From Jejuia sp049889775 (GTDB lineage: Bacteria > Bacteroidota > Bacteroidia > Flavobacteriales > Flavobacteriaceae): a stretch of 64,000 nt of DNA. The first letter of the stretch is position 1. Every line of letters starts with the position of its first letter. The stretch is from assembly GCA_049889775.1 (NCBI GenBank), contig JBMHCT010000020.1, forward strand, positions 1-64,000, written 5' to 3'. A program made the position numbers and the translations under genes. This document shows, one piece after another, positions 9,783 to 18,495 of this stretch. Under the pieces are notes generated by a model that was not told the DNA's origin, ran no database searches, and saw nothing but the letters and a program-made list of their open reading frames with translations.

Positions 9783-9864
9783 GATTTTCGATAGAAAATT
9801 GTATCGAAAATCAGTAAATTTTGCTTTTTAATGTTTCTCGATACATTCCGAAACAAGTTCGGAA
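9783..9864. repeat. Intergenic hairpin repeats upstream of dnaX
   Basis: Two inverted repeats sit side by side: GATTTTCGATA / TATCGAAAATC at 9783-9793 and 9802-9812, and TTCCGAA / TTCGGAA at 9846-9852 and 9858-9864. The second lies in a stretch ending CGAAATGAC that resembles the short dispersed repeats scattered through flavobacterial genomes. A further direct repeat, ATTCAGAATT, occurs near 9910-9935. The remaining bases up to the kinase gene (10051) show no gene. Confidence 0.6.
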
Positions 9865-10050
9865 CACTCGAAATGACATCCTTAAACAAATTTAATTATC
9901 TCGTTTCAAAATTCAGAATTCCGGATTCAGAATTTGATAGGAGTTATTAACAAATACGAAAGCCATAATTTTTGAATTTGTCAGAAAATTTATTGAAATT
10001 TGATTTGAATATAAATGGCAAGTAAGTCAGTATAAGTGTAAGTCGTTCGA

Positions 10051-11688
10051 ATGAGTAAGAAGCATAACTATATTCATAGTATTGGTCATGAATTTCAACT
10101 ATCTAATTTAAATTATCCAGTTTTAAAGGTTTATGAAAGATATCATGGAGGTTTTGGCGAAGTATACTTACTAAAATCTAAGGAAAAAGACACAGAATTT
10201 AAATTAGCTGCTAAAACGCCAAGAAAAGATATTGATTTTTCTTCAGAACAATTCAAAATGTTTCAAAATGAAGCTAAATTATGGATAGAAATTCCTCCTC
10301 ATGAACATATTCTGCCGGCTTATGATATAGCAACATATAATTCAAGGCCTTATATCCTAATTAAATATGTTCAAGGACCCAATAACCTTTTAGGGCCGAC
10401 TCTAGCTGACTGTCTTGAAAAAAGTAATTTATCAATTAGGCAGGTTATTCAAACACTTTACTCTTTATTAAAAGCTCTGTCTCATTTGGAAGAGAATATG
10501 ACTAATTTTACACATGGAGATATTAAACCTTCAAATATTCTTTTGCATGATATAAAGGAACATGGTGTCCTAAATTTATATTTGACAGACTTTGGGTTAA
10601 GTAGATCTCTTAAGTCGTATGAAATTAACAAGCAAACTTTTACTGGTGATATTTATCATCTTCCCCCAGAGGTGTTTTTAGGACAAAAGAGTAATATGTA
10701 TTCAACTGACATGCATTGTTTGGGAGTTACAATATTTGAATCTCTTTTTGGTTTTCCACTGTTTTATATTAATGAATTTAATGGACAAAGGAAATATACA
10801 TTTAACATAGAAAGAATTACTGACTCTTCTGAATCTACTGGAGCCCCGAATTGGTTATTAAAATTAATCCGTCGCTTAATAGATCCAAACCCAGCCAAAA
10901 GACCTCTTAGTTTTAGACAATTAAAGGAAGAGGTTTTTATGGAGAATAAGGGAACAGGAATAATAAAAGAGTATTCTCATAATCCATACAAAAATAATTT
11001 TGTAAATTCTAAAGGAAATAATTCAGAAAACGATATCAAGCTAGATGATTTATTGATTAACCGAGGTTATAAAATTGACAGAGTAAGATATTTACAAGAA
11101 GAACTATACAACATTACTGATAATATTAATTTAAAGAAAAGTAATATTGATTTAAAAATTTTTGAAGAACTTCTAGATGAATTTCGAAATATTGGGATAA
11201 TCTATTTAAAAAAAGGAGTAGTCTTGTATTTACAGAATGACTTTAAAGGTGCCCTTTTTATGTATCTTAAGGCTGTTGATATTTACAACAAAGATATTGA
11301 ACAAAAGAATGCAGATATTTTATCTTATTTTGATGCTACATTAAATGCAAGTCAGTTTCTTTGCGATTTAAATGAAATTGAATGTAGAAATAAAGCAAAG
11401 AAATTGGCGCTATCTGCAATAGAAATATTTCCAAATAATGTTCGAGCTATAGCTTCTTTAGGAAAAGCTTTAATAGCAAACGGAGAAATTAAAAATGCAA
11501 TCAATATATTGGAAAAAGGGTATTCTATAGACCGAAAGCATGTTTTAGTTCGTCTATTATTGGCTGTAGCTCGTTCCAGTTTATCTAGTGACATAAAAAA
11601 TGAGGTTGAAATACAATGTGAAATTCTAAATTTAGATAATAATCAAAAAAAATCAATTTATTATTTTTTGGATTCTTTATCAGTTTAA
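10051..11688 (+). CDS. Hanks-type Ser/Thr protein kinase with TPR-like C-terminal half
   Basis: A protein of 545 residues. The N-terminal half (about 28-300) is a complete protein kinase: glycine loop GGFGEV at 33-38, lysine K55 in AAKTP, catalytic loop HGDIKPSN at 155-162 (Asp157), DFG at 180-182, a PPE in place of APE, and the STDMHCLG block. The HGD in place of HRD marks it as a non-RD kinase. The C-terminal half (about 350-530) has tetratricopeptide-like helices such as FKGALFMYLKAVDIYN and AIASLGKALIANGEIKNAINILEKGY. There is no transmembrane segment or signal peptide. A 129-residue membrane protein gene follows 24 bp downstream and is probably its partner. The pair sits between dnaX and rnpB and looks accessory. 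Target and role are unknown. Confidence 0.88.
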   Translation: MSKKHNYIHSIGHEFQLSNLNYPVLKVYERYHGGFGEVYLLKSKEKDTEFKLAAKTPRKDIDFSSEQFKMFQNEAKLWIEIPPHEHILPAYDIATYNSRPYILIKYVQGPNNLLGPTLADCLEKSNLSIRQVIQTLYSLLKALSHLEENMTNFTHGDIKPSNILLHDIKEHGVLNLYLTDFGLSRSLKSYEINKQTFTGDIYHLPPEVFLGQKSNMYSTDMHCLGVTIFESLFGFPLFYINEFNGQRKYTFNIERITDSSESTGAPNWLLKLIRRLIDPNPAKRPLSFRQLKEEVFMENKGTGIIKEYSHNPYKNNFVNSKGNNSENDIKLDDLLINRGYKIDRVRYLQEELYNITDNINLKKSNIDLKIFEELLDEFRNIGIIYLKKGVVLYLQNDFKGALFMYLKAVDIYNKDIEQKNADILSYFDATLNASQFLCDLNEIECRNKAKKLALSAIEIFPNNVRAIASLGKALIANGEIKNAINILEKGYSIDRKHVLVRLLLAVARSSLSSDIKNEVEIQCEILNLDNNQKKSIYYFLDSLSV

Positions 11689-11712
11689 TGTAAATTTTTT
11701 AAACAATTAATT

Positions 11713-12102
11713 ATGAGTGGATTAGATGCGTTCAATGTAATAGCAGGATTAGTGACTATTTGTTCAGCTGCAATATCAATATGGCTTTTTGTAAGGAAAA
11801 AAATGACTGAGACAATTGAAAATGAAAAAAATAAACTTCGTTTTGAGCGGTATTATGACATTAAATCTAGATTGAATGCTATAAGCAAGAATACAACGAT
11901 GATTGCAGCCCTTTCCGACCGCGAGGAGGTAAGTAAGAAAGAATTGAAACATCTTGCAATTTCACAACTAAATTATCTAGATGAACTGAGTCAGACACTA
12001 GAAAGAGGAGAGCAAGAGATTAAATCTTGGAGTTTGGGTATTCCAGACGATTATGTGACATTGTCTGTATCAACAAAAGAGAAAAAAGAATCTAAATCTT
12101 GA
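11713..12102 (+). CDS. Small membrane protein next to the kinase
   Basis: A protein of 129 residues with one N-terminal transmembrane segment (about residues 8-28, ending in FVRKK), then a long charged helix likely to form a coiled coil, and a short polar tail rich in lysine and serine (EKKESKS). Its soluble part should face the cytoplasm. No family was recognised. The 24-bp gap to the kinase gene suggests one transcript. It could be a membrane anchor or substrate for the kinase, but this rests on position only. Confidence 0.7.
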   Translation: MSGLDAFNVIAGLVTICSAAISIWLFVRKKMTETIENEKNKLRFERYYDIKSRLNAISKNTTMIAALSDREEVSKKELKHLAISQLNYLDELSQTLERGEQEIKSWSLGIPDDYVTLSVSTKEKKESKS

Positions 12103-12118
12103 CTATAATAAAACTAAA

Positions 12119-12152
12119 TTGATTTCATTTCTATAAAGTAATTGTACTTTTG
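12119..12152 (+). promoter_or_regulatory. rnpB promoter
   Basis: TTG at 12119-12121 and TACTTTTG at 12145-12152 match the Bacteroidota -33 (TTG) and -7 (TAnnTTTG) elements, separated by 23 bp. The first base pair of RNase P RNA begins about 6 nt after the -7 element, as expected for a real start site. Confidence 0.75.
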
Positions 12153-12156
12153 CCTG

Positions 12157-12477
12157 CGAGTAAATCGCCTTATCGCTCTTGTATTGAATTTATTTCAGCA
12201 CTTGGGAGGAAAGTCCGAACACCATAGTGCAACATAGTGGTTAATAGCCACCGGCCGATAGGTTAGGAAAAGTGCAACAGAAAGTATGTACGGGTAATGC
12301 CGTAGTGAAATCAGGTAAACTCTATGTGGTGCAATGCCATGTATACCAGCGTTTGAAAGCGGCACGTTTGATTGCTGGAGGGTAGGCAGCTAGAGCGTAA
12401 TGGCAACATTGCGCCAAGATAAATGATAAGGGTTACGCCTTGGGCGTAATACAGAATTCGGCTTATAGATTTGCTTA
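12157..12477 (+). ncRNA. rnpB: RNase P RNA, bacterial class A
   Basis: The catalytic RNA that removes 5' leaders from pre-tRNAs. Recognisable conserved blocks are GAGGAAAGTCCGAACACC near 12205-12222, the ACAGAA block near 12276, GAAAGCGGCAC, GGGTAGGCAGCTAGAG and the 3' block ACAGAATTCGGCTTATAG. Helix P1 closes the molecule: GAGTAAATC at 12158-12166 pairs with GATTTGCTT at 12468-12476, with G-U pairs. Size (about 320 nt) is normal. The ends are set by P1 and may be off by a few bases. Confidence 0.95.
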
Positions 12478-12484
12478 AACATAA

Positions 12485-12517
12485 TAAACCCTTCCTGAAT
12501 TGCTCAAGAAGGGTTTA
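12485..12517 (+). terminator. Terminator after rnpB
   Basis: TAAACCCTTC at 12485-12494 pairs with GAAGGGTTTA at 12508-12517. The arms carry A and T runs, so it could also end the convergent gene at 12546. Confidence 0.7.
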
Positions 12518-12545
12518 TAGTTAAAAATTGGTTGGTTGTGTGCTT

Positions 12546-13295
12546 TTAGCTTTTTTTTGGTAAATAGGATAAATCTGGACGCATTCTTCCTCTGTGTTCT
12601 ACCCAATTTTCTACGTAAGCCATTACTTTATCGAAGGTTTCGTAACGGTCTGGACCTAGTACTTTTTGATTTTCTTTTCCGCGAGTTTCGCTGTCCACAC
12701 CATCTTTAGCTGCAACCGAAACTAAGAAATAGTTTTCCATAGTGCCAAATCCTGTATGATATACATTGTAGTACTCTGTGGAGCCTTTTTCTTCAAACAT
12801 TGCTTTAACGGCTTTCATGCCTTCCATTAGTTTTTCCTTGTTCTCAGATTGATAATGCAACTCGTACCATGCGCGGTAGTTTAAATCTGATCTGTCTGTC
12901 CCCTCTGGCGCTTTGTAACTCAAATCATCTACAGCATACATCATGTACGAACCTGAAGTTGTTGTACATTTATCCATTTCCATTAGCATACTTTTGAATT
13001 TATCACCCATTGCCTCTGCCATTTCTTTCATGGGTTGTTCGTCAAGCTCAGCCATTTTTTCTATTGGAGAAATGTAATAGTAGGTGAAGTCGTCCTGAGA
13101 GGCAGCTTGCCAATAGACATCCACTTCATGTTCAACACAGGCATCATTATATGCCTTTACAGTTTTCTCATAATCCATAACTTTTGAGGGCATCACATTG
13201 TCTTCAAATACTATAAACATTTGTTGTGCATATGACATGCAAACTGTTATACACATAGAAAGACATGTTAATAAAATGGTTTTGTTAGTTTTCAT
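12546..13295 (-). CDS. Secreted protein, possible duplicated ferredoxin-like (ABM-like) fold
   Basis: A protein of 249 residues with a Sec signal peptide ending near residue 24 (SYAQ). The mature part seems to contain two similar halves (about 25-85 and 130-200), each starting with a strand such as MFIVFEDNVMP or RAWYELHYQ followed by a helix and a second strand (YYYIS / NYFLVSV). That suggests a dimeric alpha/beta barrel arrangement. No catalytic residues could be named. It is a single gene, convergent with rnpB. The fold is an inference, and the function is unknown. Confidence 0.7.
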   Translation of the reverse strand: MKTNKTILLTCLSMCITVCMSYAQQMFIVFEDNVMPSKVMDYEKTVKAYNDACVEHEVDVYWQAASQDDFTYYYISPIEKMAELDEQPMKEMAEAMGDKFKSMLMEMDKCTTTSGSYMMYAVDDLSYKAPEGTDRSDLNYRAWYELHYQSENKEKLMEGMKAVKAMFEEKGSTEYYNVYHTGFGTMENYFLVSVAAKDGVDSETRGKENQKVLGPDRYETFDKVMAYVENWVEHRGRMRPDLSYLPKKS

Positions 13296-13465
13296 AATTA
13301 CATATGGTTTTAAAGGTTAGTATTCTTACTTAAAAACCATAACCGCTTTAAACAAAAAAGAAAATCTTTTTGAATTCGAGAGCAATGTGCATAGAGCTTG
13401 GGACTCTAAGGGAGAATCCTAATGTACTGAAAAAAAAACACTTACGAGTTAACAAATGTTAACTA

Positions 13466-14002
13466 CTATATCTTGAAAAAACTAAATACGCTACCTCCAT
13501 AACTTTTTGAAACGTCGAAATTATTTATGGTAGATAGGTTGGTGTGTTTTGAATGCTCTACAATAAGCACCCCGTTGTCTTGAAGTAATTCTTGTTGAAA
13601 AACGAGCTGGGGAATACGCGCAAAGGTTGCTTGTTCAAAATTATAAGGAGGATCTGCAAATATAATGTCAAACTTTTGTCTTGTGTTTTCCAAAAATTTG
13701 AACACATCACTTTTAATGGTTTCTATTGGCATATCAAATTTTTCGGCTGTTTGATTTATGAACTTAATACACCCGAGGTGTTGATCTACGCATAAGATAT
13801 GCTCAGTGCTTCTAGACGCAAATTCGTAGCTTATATTGCCTGTGCCCGCAAATAAGTCTAAAACTGAAACTTCATCAAAATAATAGGTGTTATTAAGAAT
13901 GTTAAAAAGCGATTCCTTCGCCATATCTGTAGTAGGACGAACGGGCAGTTGCTTAGGTGCCACTATTTTTCGGCTTTTAAATTGTCCAGAAATGATGCGC
14001 AT
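13466..14002 (-). CDS. rsmD: 16S rRNA (guanine(966)-N2)-methyltransferase
   Basis: A methyltransferase of 178 residues acting on G966 of 16S rRNA. The N-terminus MRIISGQFKSRKI and RPTTDMAKESLFNIL are RsmD hallmarks. The SAM-binding motif I is VLDLFAGTGN, and the catalytic motif DPPY begins at residue 117. Its ATG overlaps the TAA of the DUF3822 gene by one base (TAATG), so translation is probably coupled. It is the last gene of a three-gene operon. Confidence 0.95.
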   Translation of the reverse strand: MRIISGQFKSRKIVAPKQLPVRPTTDMAKESLFNILNNTYYFDEVSVLDLFAGTGNISYEFASRSTEHILCVDQHLGCIKFINQTAEKFDMPIETIKSDVFKFLENTRQKFDIIFADPPYNFEQATFARIPQLVFQQELLQDNGVLIVEHSKHTNLSTINNFDVSKSYGGSVFSFFKI

Positions 14003-14826
14003 TAAAAACTATGTGTAATAATGAAACTTGATTGGTCTGTTTCCCCATTAATCATAAAACCATAACGATCATTATATTCTGAAATACTAATATGCCTTAT
14101 GTATTTAAAAGCTATTTTATAAAGACTAGAATCTTTTGAGATATTTCCAAGCAAAACTACTTTAGTAGTCTCCACATCTAGCTTTAACTGCTCCATCGTA
14201 AACAACACATAATAGATAAAATCTTCATCATTGTTATATTCAAAGGTGTTGTAAAGTAATAGGTTTCCTTTTTCCGTAATTATTATTTCAAAGTGTTCTT
14301 TACTGATATGAATATAAAGTCTAGGAGATAGTATGTTGACTTCATTTTTTAAAATTTCATCTATTAAAATAGTTGAGAAATGTTTAAAGGTAAAGGCTCC
14401 AAAAGTTTCGTAGATGTAATTATTGACGTTTACATAGGGCACATAAACATTTACACTTTCGTTACGATGTATAGTGTCGTAACTTATAAAATCTGATTTT
14501 AAAATTTTAGAATTGAACTTTAGGTAATCTGCTAAATAATCTTCGTTAAATAAGGCTTTTGGTACAAGTGTGGAAAGATCATTTTCATGAATTACCAGAA
14601 TATCATCAAACTGTATTTGAAGGTACTCTCTAGTATCAAAAAAATGAATTAAGCGTTCTAGTGCTTCAAAAGGATTTAACTTTTTATCAAACTCAATTTG
14701 CTCAAAAGCTTCCACCTTTGACGTAATGGTGTTTAGGATACAAAAAGAAAGTCCACTCAAACTAATTTGAATGGACAGTTTCTTGTACGTCTTTATTTCA
14801 GAATTTTTATTTCTTTTTTGTGCCAT
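14002..14826 (-). CDS. DUF3822 family protein
   Basis: A protein of 274 residues without signal peptide or membrane segments. It matches the DUF3822 family of Bacteroidota, which regularly sits next to rsmD; this conserved position is the main reason for the call. The sequence shows a two-lobed pattern that may be an actin/ASKHA-like fold (SIQISLSGLSFCIL early, LYIHISKEHFEIIITEKGNLLLYNTF later), but nucleotide-binding motifs are not clear. The start overlaps the upstream gene by 20 bp. Confidence 0.8.
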   Translation of the reverse strand: MAQKRNKNSEIKTYKKLSIQISLSGLSFCILNTITSKVEAFEQIEFDKKLNPFEALERLIHFFDTREYLQIQFDDILVIHENDLSTLVPKALFNEDYLADYLKFNSKILKSDFISYDTIHRNESVNVYVPYVNVNNYIYETFGAFTFKHFSTILIDEILKNEVNILSPRLYIHISKEHFEIIITEKGNLLLYNTFEYNNDEDFIYYVLFTMEQLKLDVETTKVVLLGNISKDSSLYKIAFKYIRHISISEYNDRYGFMINGETDQSSFIITHSF

Positions 14827-15550
14827 ATGTTTTTGGCCAGTTTCCTATAGTTTTTACTTCATTCATAGATCCTACTTTAATAGCGTCTCCATTTACACCT
14901 TCTACAGAAACCACTTCGTTTTCTTGAGATACTAAATCTTTTGGTTGATCAAAAAGAACAACGTCTTTCTTAACTGAAGCTTCAAAAACAGGAATCTGTA
15001 TGTCGTTTTGTTCCAAAAAGCCAGCTTCTAATTTAAATTTCGCACCTTCTTCTCCAACAGGAAGATTCATCATTGTTTTGTATCTGTCTGAATTTTTAAA
15101 TAACGAATCTTTTACTGGTTTAAAACCTAAAGTATCTATAATAACAATGTCTTTAAAGGTTTCAACACCACCATATCTTTTTGTTAATTCTTCGTCAACA
15201 ACACTCGAATCTCTTCGCTGTGTTAACGTAAACTGAGCCGTATCAATAAACTTAACCAAATCATCCCATTTACCAGCAAATTTGCCTGTTACCGTTCTGT
15301 GCGCTAATTGCGCCTCTCTAATATCTTCTAAATTCTCAATAACCTTGGCGTAACGTTTTTCTTTTTCCTGATTAAATAAAATAGGGTTGTATACCGACAT
15401 AAATGTTTGGTAAGCTAAAACACCAATTAATACCCAAAGGGCTATCATTAAAACAGGTTTAAATTTTGAAGGTATAAATTTATCTACAAGTTTTACCAAA
15501 CCGATAGTTAGCAAAATAACACCAACTACAACGATAATTACTGTGAGCAT
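14807..15550 (-). CDS. Membrane-anchored hypothetical protein
   Basis: A protein of 247 residues with two N-terminal transmembrane segments (about 2-22 and 33-50) and a large soluble part of about 190 residues beyond the membrane. The soluble part begins with a heptad-like helix (EKEKRYAKVIENLEDIREAQ) and includes HRTVTGKFAGKWDDLVKFI, which resembles pilin-like periplasmic regions. No family name is certain. It is the first gene of the rsmD operon and overlaps the DUF3822 gene by 20 bp. Confidence 0.75.
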   Translation of the reverse strand: MLTVIIVVVGVILLTIGLVKLVDKFIPSKFKPVLMIALWVLIGVLAYQTFMSVYNPILFNQEKEKRYAKVIENLEDIREAQLAHRTVTGKFAGKWDDLVKFIDTAQFTLTQRRDSSVVDEELTKRYGGVETFKDIVIIDTLGFKPVKDSLFKNSDRYKTMMNLPVGEEGAKFKLEAGFLEQNDIQIPVFEASVKKDVVLFDQPKDLVSQENEVVSVEGVNGDAIKVGSMNEVKTIGNWPKTYGTKKK

Positions 15551-15678
15551 AGTCTTTTAATTTGAAATAAGTTTATTAATGGTCTTTCGCAAATCTACAA
15601 TTTTTTTTTAATGGTTAAAACTATCTTAATGAAAATCATTTCTATCTTTGAATAATTTCTAACACTTGTATTTTTTTA

Positions 15679-17103
15679 ATGATAGCCGCTGAATTTTATG
15701 CCTTGATAAAGCAAGATTTTCCCTTTCAGCCTACATTAAAACAAGACATCGTTTTACAGCAACTTTCAGAATTTATTCTCGGTAAATCAGCAAATGCAAT
15801 ATACTTGCTTAAAGGTTACGCCGGTACTGGTAAAACGACTATTATTAGTAGTGTTGTTAGCAATTTATGGAAAGCAAAAATGAGTGCGGTTTTGTTGGCG
15901 CCGACGGGTAGAGCTGCAAAGGTTATAGCTAATTATTCTAAGAAAGAAGCCTTTACAATTCATAGAAAAATATACTTTCCGAAAAAAACTTCTGGTGGCG
16001 GAGTCTCATTTGTTTTACAACCCAATAAGCATAAAAATACGGTATTTATAGTTGATGAATCTTCCATGATTCCTGATACTCCTGGAGACTCTAAATTGTT
16101 TGAAAACGGATCGCTTTTAGATGATTTGATGCAGTACGTTTATTCTGGTTTTAAATGTAAATTATTGCTTATTGGCGATACCGCGCAATTACCACCTGTG
16201 AAACTGGATATTAGTCCTGCTCTGGATGAAAACAAATTATCACTTAACTACAATAAAGAAGTAAAACGTATGGAACTTGATGAAGTAGTTCGTCAAGAAA
16301 AAGGTTCTGGTATTTTGTTTAATGCTACGGCTATAAGGGAAGCTTTAAATCATGAAATTTTTGATACTTTTATCTTTCAATTACAAGGCTATAATGATAT
16401 TGTAAGACTTACAGACGGCTACGAGATTATGGATGCCATAAACGATGCTTACAGTAATTTAGGTAATGAAGAAACAGCCATTATTGTAAGAAGCAACAAG
16501 CGCGCTAATTTGTACAATCAGCAAATACGAAGTCGCATACTTTTTAATGAAAATGAATTGACTGCGGGTGATTATTTGATGGTGGTAAAGAACAATTATT
16601 TTTGGTTGAAGCCCTCAACTGAAGCTGGATTTATTGCCAATGGTGATATCATTGAAATACTCGAAATATTCAAATTTATTGATTTGTATGGCTTTCGCTT
16701 TGCGGAAGTAAAAGTAAGAATGGTGGATTACCCGAAAATGAGACCTTTTGAAACCGTGTTATTGTTGGATACTATTCATGCTGAAACCCCAGCGTTGTCG
16801 TATGACGAATCTAATAGATTGTATAAAGAGGTAATGCAGGATTTTGCGGATGAAACTAGCAAGTACAAAAAGTTTTTAAAAGTGAAGAATAATAAATATT
16901 TCAATGCGCTGCAGGTTAAATTTTCGTATGCTATTACCTGCCATAAATCTCAAGGAGGGCAGTGGCATACTGTTTTTGTGGAGCAACCTTATTTACCAAA
17001 TGGTATAGATGTTGATTATATGAGGTGGTTATATACCGCAGTAACTAGAGCCAAGGATAAATTGTATCTTGTTGGTTTTAAAGATGATTTTTTTGAGGAT
17101 TAA
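15679..17103 (+). CDS. RecD-like ATP-dependent DNA helicase
   Basis: A superfamily 1B (5'-3') helicase of 474 residues, RecD/Dda type. Motif I GYAGTGKTT is at residues 46-54, motif II is VFIVDESSM, motif III is LLLIGDTAQLPPV, and the C-terminal UvrD-like block has ITCHKSQGGQW and YTAVTRAK. It lacks the long N-terminal domain of RecD and has no RecB or RecC genes nearby, so it is a stand-alone helicase for DNA repair or replication restart. It is convergent with nothing and divergent from the rsmD operon. Confidence 0.9.
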   Translation: MIAAEFYALIKQDFPFQPTLKQDIVLQQLSEFILGKSANAIYLLKGYAGTGKTTIISSVVSNLWKAKMSAVLLAPTGRAAKVIANYSKKEAFTIHRKIYFPKKTSGGGVSFVLQPNKHKNTVFIVDESSMIPDTPGDSKLFENGSLLDDLMQYVYSGFKCKLLLIGDTAQLPPVKLDISPALDENKLSLNYNKEVKRMELDEVVRQEKGSGILFNATAIREALNHEIFDTFIFQLQGYNDIVRLTDGYEIMDAINDAYSNLGNEETAIIVRSNKRANLYNQQIRSRILFNENELTAGDYLMVVKNNYFWLKPSTEAGFIANGDIIEILEIFKFIDLYGFRFAEVKVRMVDYPKMRPFETVLLLDTIHAETPALSYDESNRLYKEVMQDFADETSKYKKFLKVKNNKYFNALQVKFSYAITCHKSQGGQWHTVFVEQPYLPNGIDVDYMRWLYTAVTRAKDKLYLVGFKDDFFED

Positions 17104-17115
17104 AAACGTATAATT

Positions 17116-17691
17116 ATGACGCCAGAAACTGTTATCAGCATCTGTCTTGGTATTGGATTATCGGCCTCCGTAGGGTTTAGAGTATTTTTGCCATTATTTG
17201 CTTTAAGTTTAGCCTCTTATTTTGATGTATGGCAACTTAATGAGTCTTGGGAATGGGTGGGAAGTATACCTGCACTTATCACTTTAGGTGTAGCTACTTT
17301 GGTTGAAATTTGTGCCTATTTTATTCCATACATAGATAATTTATTAGATAGTATAGCTATACCATTAGCTGGTTTAGCAGGCACTGCAGTCATGTTATCT
17401 ACCGTTGGAGATTTAAGTCCTGTAGTAACATGGTCTCTCGCTATAATTGCAGGAGGAGGAACGGCGGCAGCTATTGCAGGAACCTCGAGTGCCACACGTT
17501 TAACGTCAACGGCAAATACTGCTGGTTTAGCTAATCCAGTGGTTTCAACTATAGAAACAGGTTCTTCGGTTGTCATGTCTATTATCTCCTTAGTTTTTCC
17601 TTATCTAGCTTTAATATTGGTTGTACTTCTTCTAATTATAGTATTCAGATTATTTCTTCGTTTCAGAAAAAAGAAGTCCACCGTTGATTAA
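17116..17691 (+). CDS. DUF4126 family membrane protein
   Basis: A protein of 191 residues with about five hydrophobic segments. It has the small-residue-rich central helices (ATLVEICAYFIPYIDNLLDS, AIIAGGGTAAAIAGTSS) typical of DUF4126 and a basic cytoplasmic tail (RLFLRFRKKKS). The function of the family is unknown. It lies 12 bp after the helicase gene and about 40 bp before kdsB, so it is probably cotranscribed. Confidence 0.85.
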   Translation: MTPETVISICLGIGLSASVGFRVFLPLFALSLASYFDVWQLNESWEWVGSIPALITLGVATLVEICAYFIPYIDNLLDSIAIPLAGLAGTAVMLSTVGDLSPVVTWSLAIIAGGGTAAAIAGTSSATRLTSTANTAGLANPVVSTIETGSSVVMSIISLVFPYLALILVVLLLIIVFRLFLRFRKKKSTVD

Positions 17692-17728
17692 ATTATTGGT
17701 ATTTTTGAAACTCAACCAAAAGCAATAG

Positions 17729-18457
17729 ATGAAAATAATTTCAATGATACCTGCCCGCTATAGTGCCTCTAGATTCCCAGGAAAACTAATGCAAAACTTG
17801 GGAGGGAAATCAGTGATATTGCAAACCTATCAAGCCACTGTTGCGACTCAATTATTTGATGATGTTATAGTAGTAACGGATAGTGGTACTATTTACAATG
17901 AAATTGAAACTAATGGCGGTAAAGCCATTATGAGTAAAAAGGAACATCAATCTGGTAGTGATAGGATAGCAGAAGCGGTAGAACATTTGGACGTTGATGT
18001 GGTTGTAAATGTACAAGGCGATGAACCGTTTACCGATAGAAGTTCATTGGAAAAACTTATTGATGTTTTTAAAGCTGATGTCAATACGGAAGTAGACTTA
18101 GCTTCATTAATGGTGCATATTACTGATAAGGAAGAAATTGAAAGTCCTAATGCCGTAAAAGTAGTGGTGGATCAATCCAATTTTGCATTATACTTTTCCC
18201 GAAGTCCAATTCCCTTTGCAAGAGATTTAAAAGTTCCTGTGAAATTTTATAAGCACAAAGGGGTTTATGCATTTAGAAAGCGAGCGCTCATGGATTTTTA
18301 TCGTTTACCCATGGTTACTCTAGAGGCCGCCGAAAAGTTAGAACAATTACGTTATTTGGAATATGGTAAGCGCATAAAAATGGTAGAAACCGATGTAGAA
18401 GGTGTTGAAATTGATACTCCTGAAGATTTGGAACGCGCAAAGAAGTTATGGAAATAG
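17729..18457 (+). CDS. kdsB: 3-deoxy-manno-octulosonate cytidylyltransferase
   Basis: A CMP-Kdo synthetase of 242 residues, which activates Kdo (or 8-amino-Kdo) for lipid A core synthesis. Nucleotide-binding block IPARYSASRFPGK is at residues 7-19; further family blocks are HQSGSDRIAEA, NVQGDEPF and the C-terminal VEIDTPEDLERA. It is soluble. A kdnB-like gene two genes downstream raises the possibility that the real substrate is 8-amino-3,8-dideoxy-Kdo, as in Shewanella. Confidence 0.95.
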   Translation: MKIISMIPARYSASRFPGKLMQNLGGKSVILQTYQATVATQLFDDVIVVTDSGTIYNEIETNGGKAIMSKKEHQSGSDRIAEAVEHLDVDVVVNVQGDEPFTDRSSLEKLIDVFKADVNTEVDLASLMVHITDKEEIESPNAVKVVVDQSNFALYFSRSPIPFARDLKVPVKFYKHKGVYAFRKRALMDFYRLPMVTLEAAEKLEQLRYLEYGKRIKMVETDVEGVEIDTPEDLERAKKLWK

Positions 18458-18495
18458 TAATACACTGAAGGTATTTGTGGCAATCCATTAGTTGA

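Noticed and set aside
10051..12102. Retron or toxin-antitoxin system
   Set aside because: No reverse transcriptase, antitoxin-like gene or noncoding RNA was visible next to the kinase.
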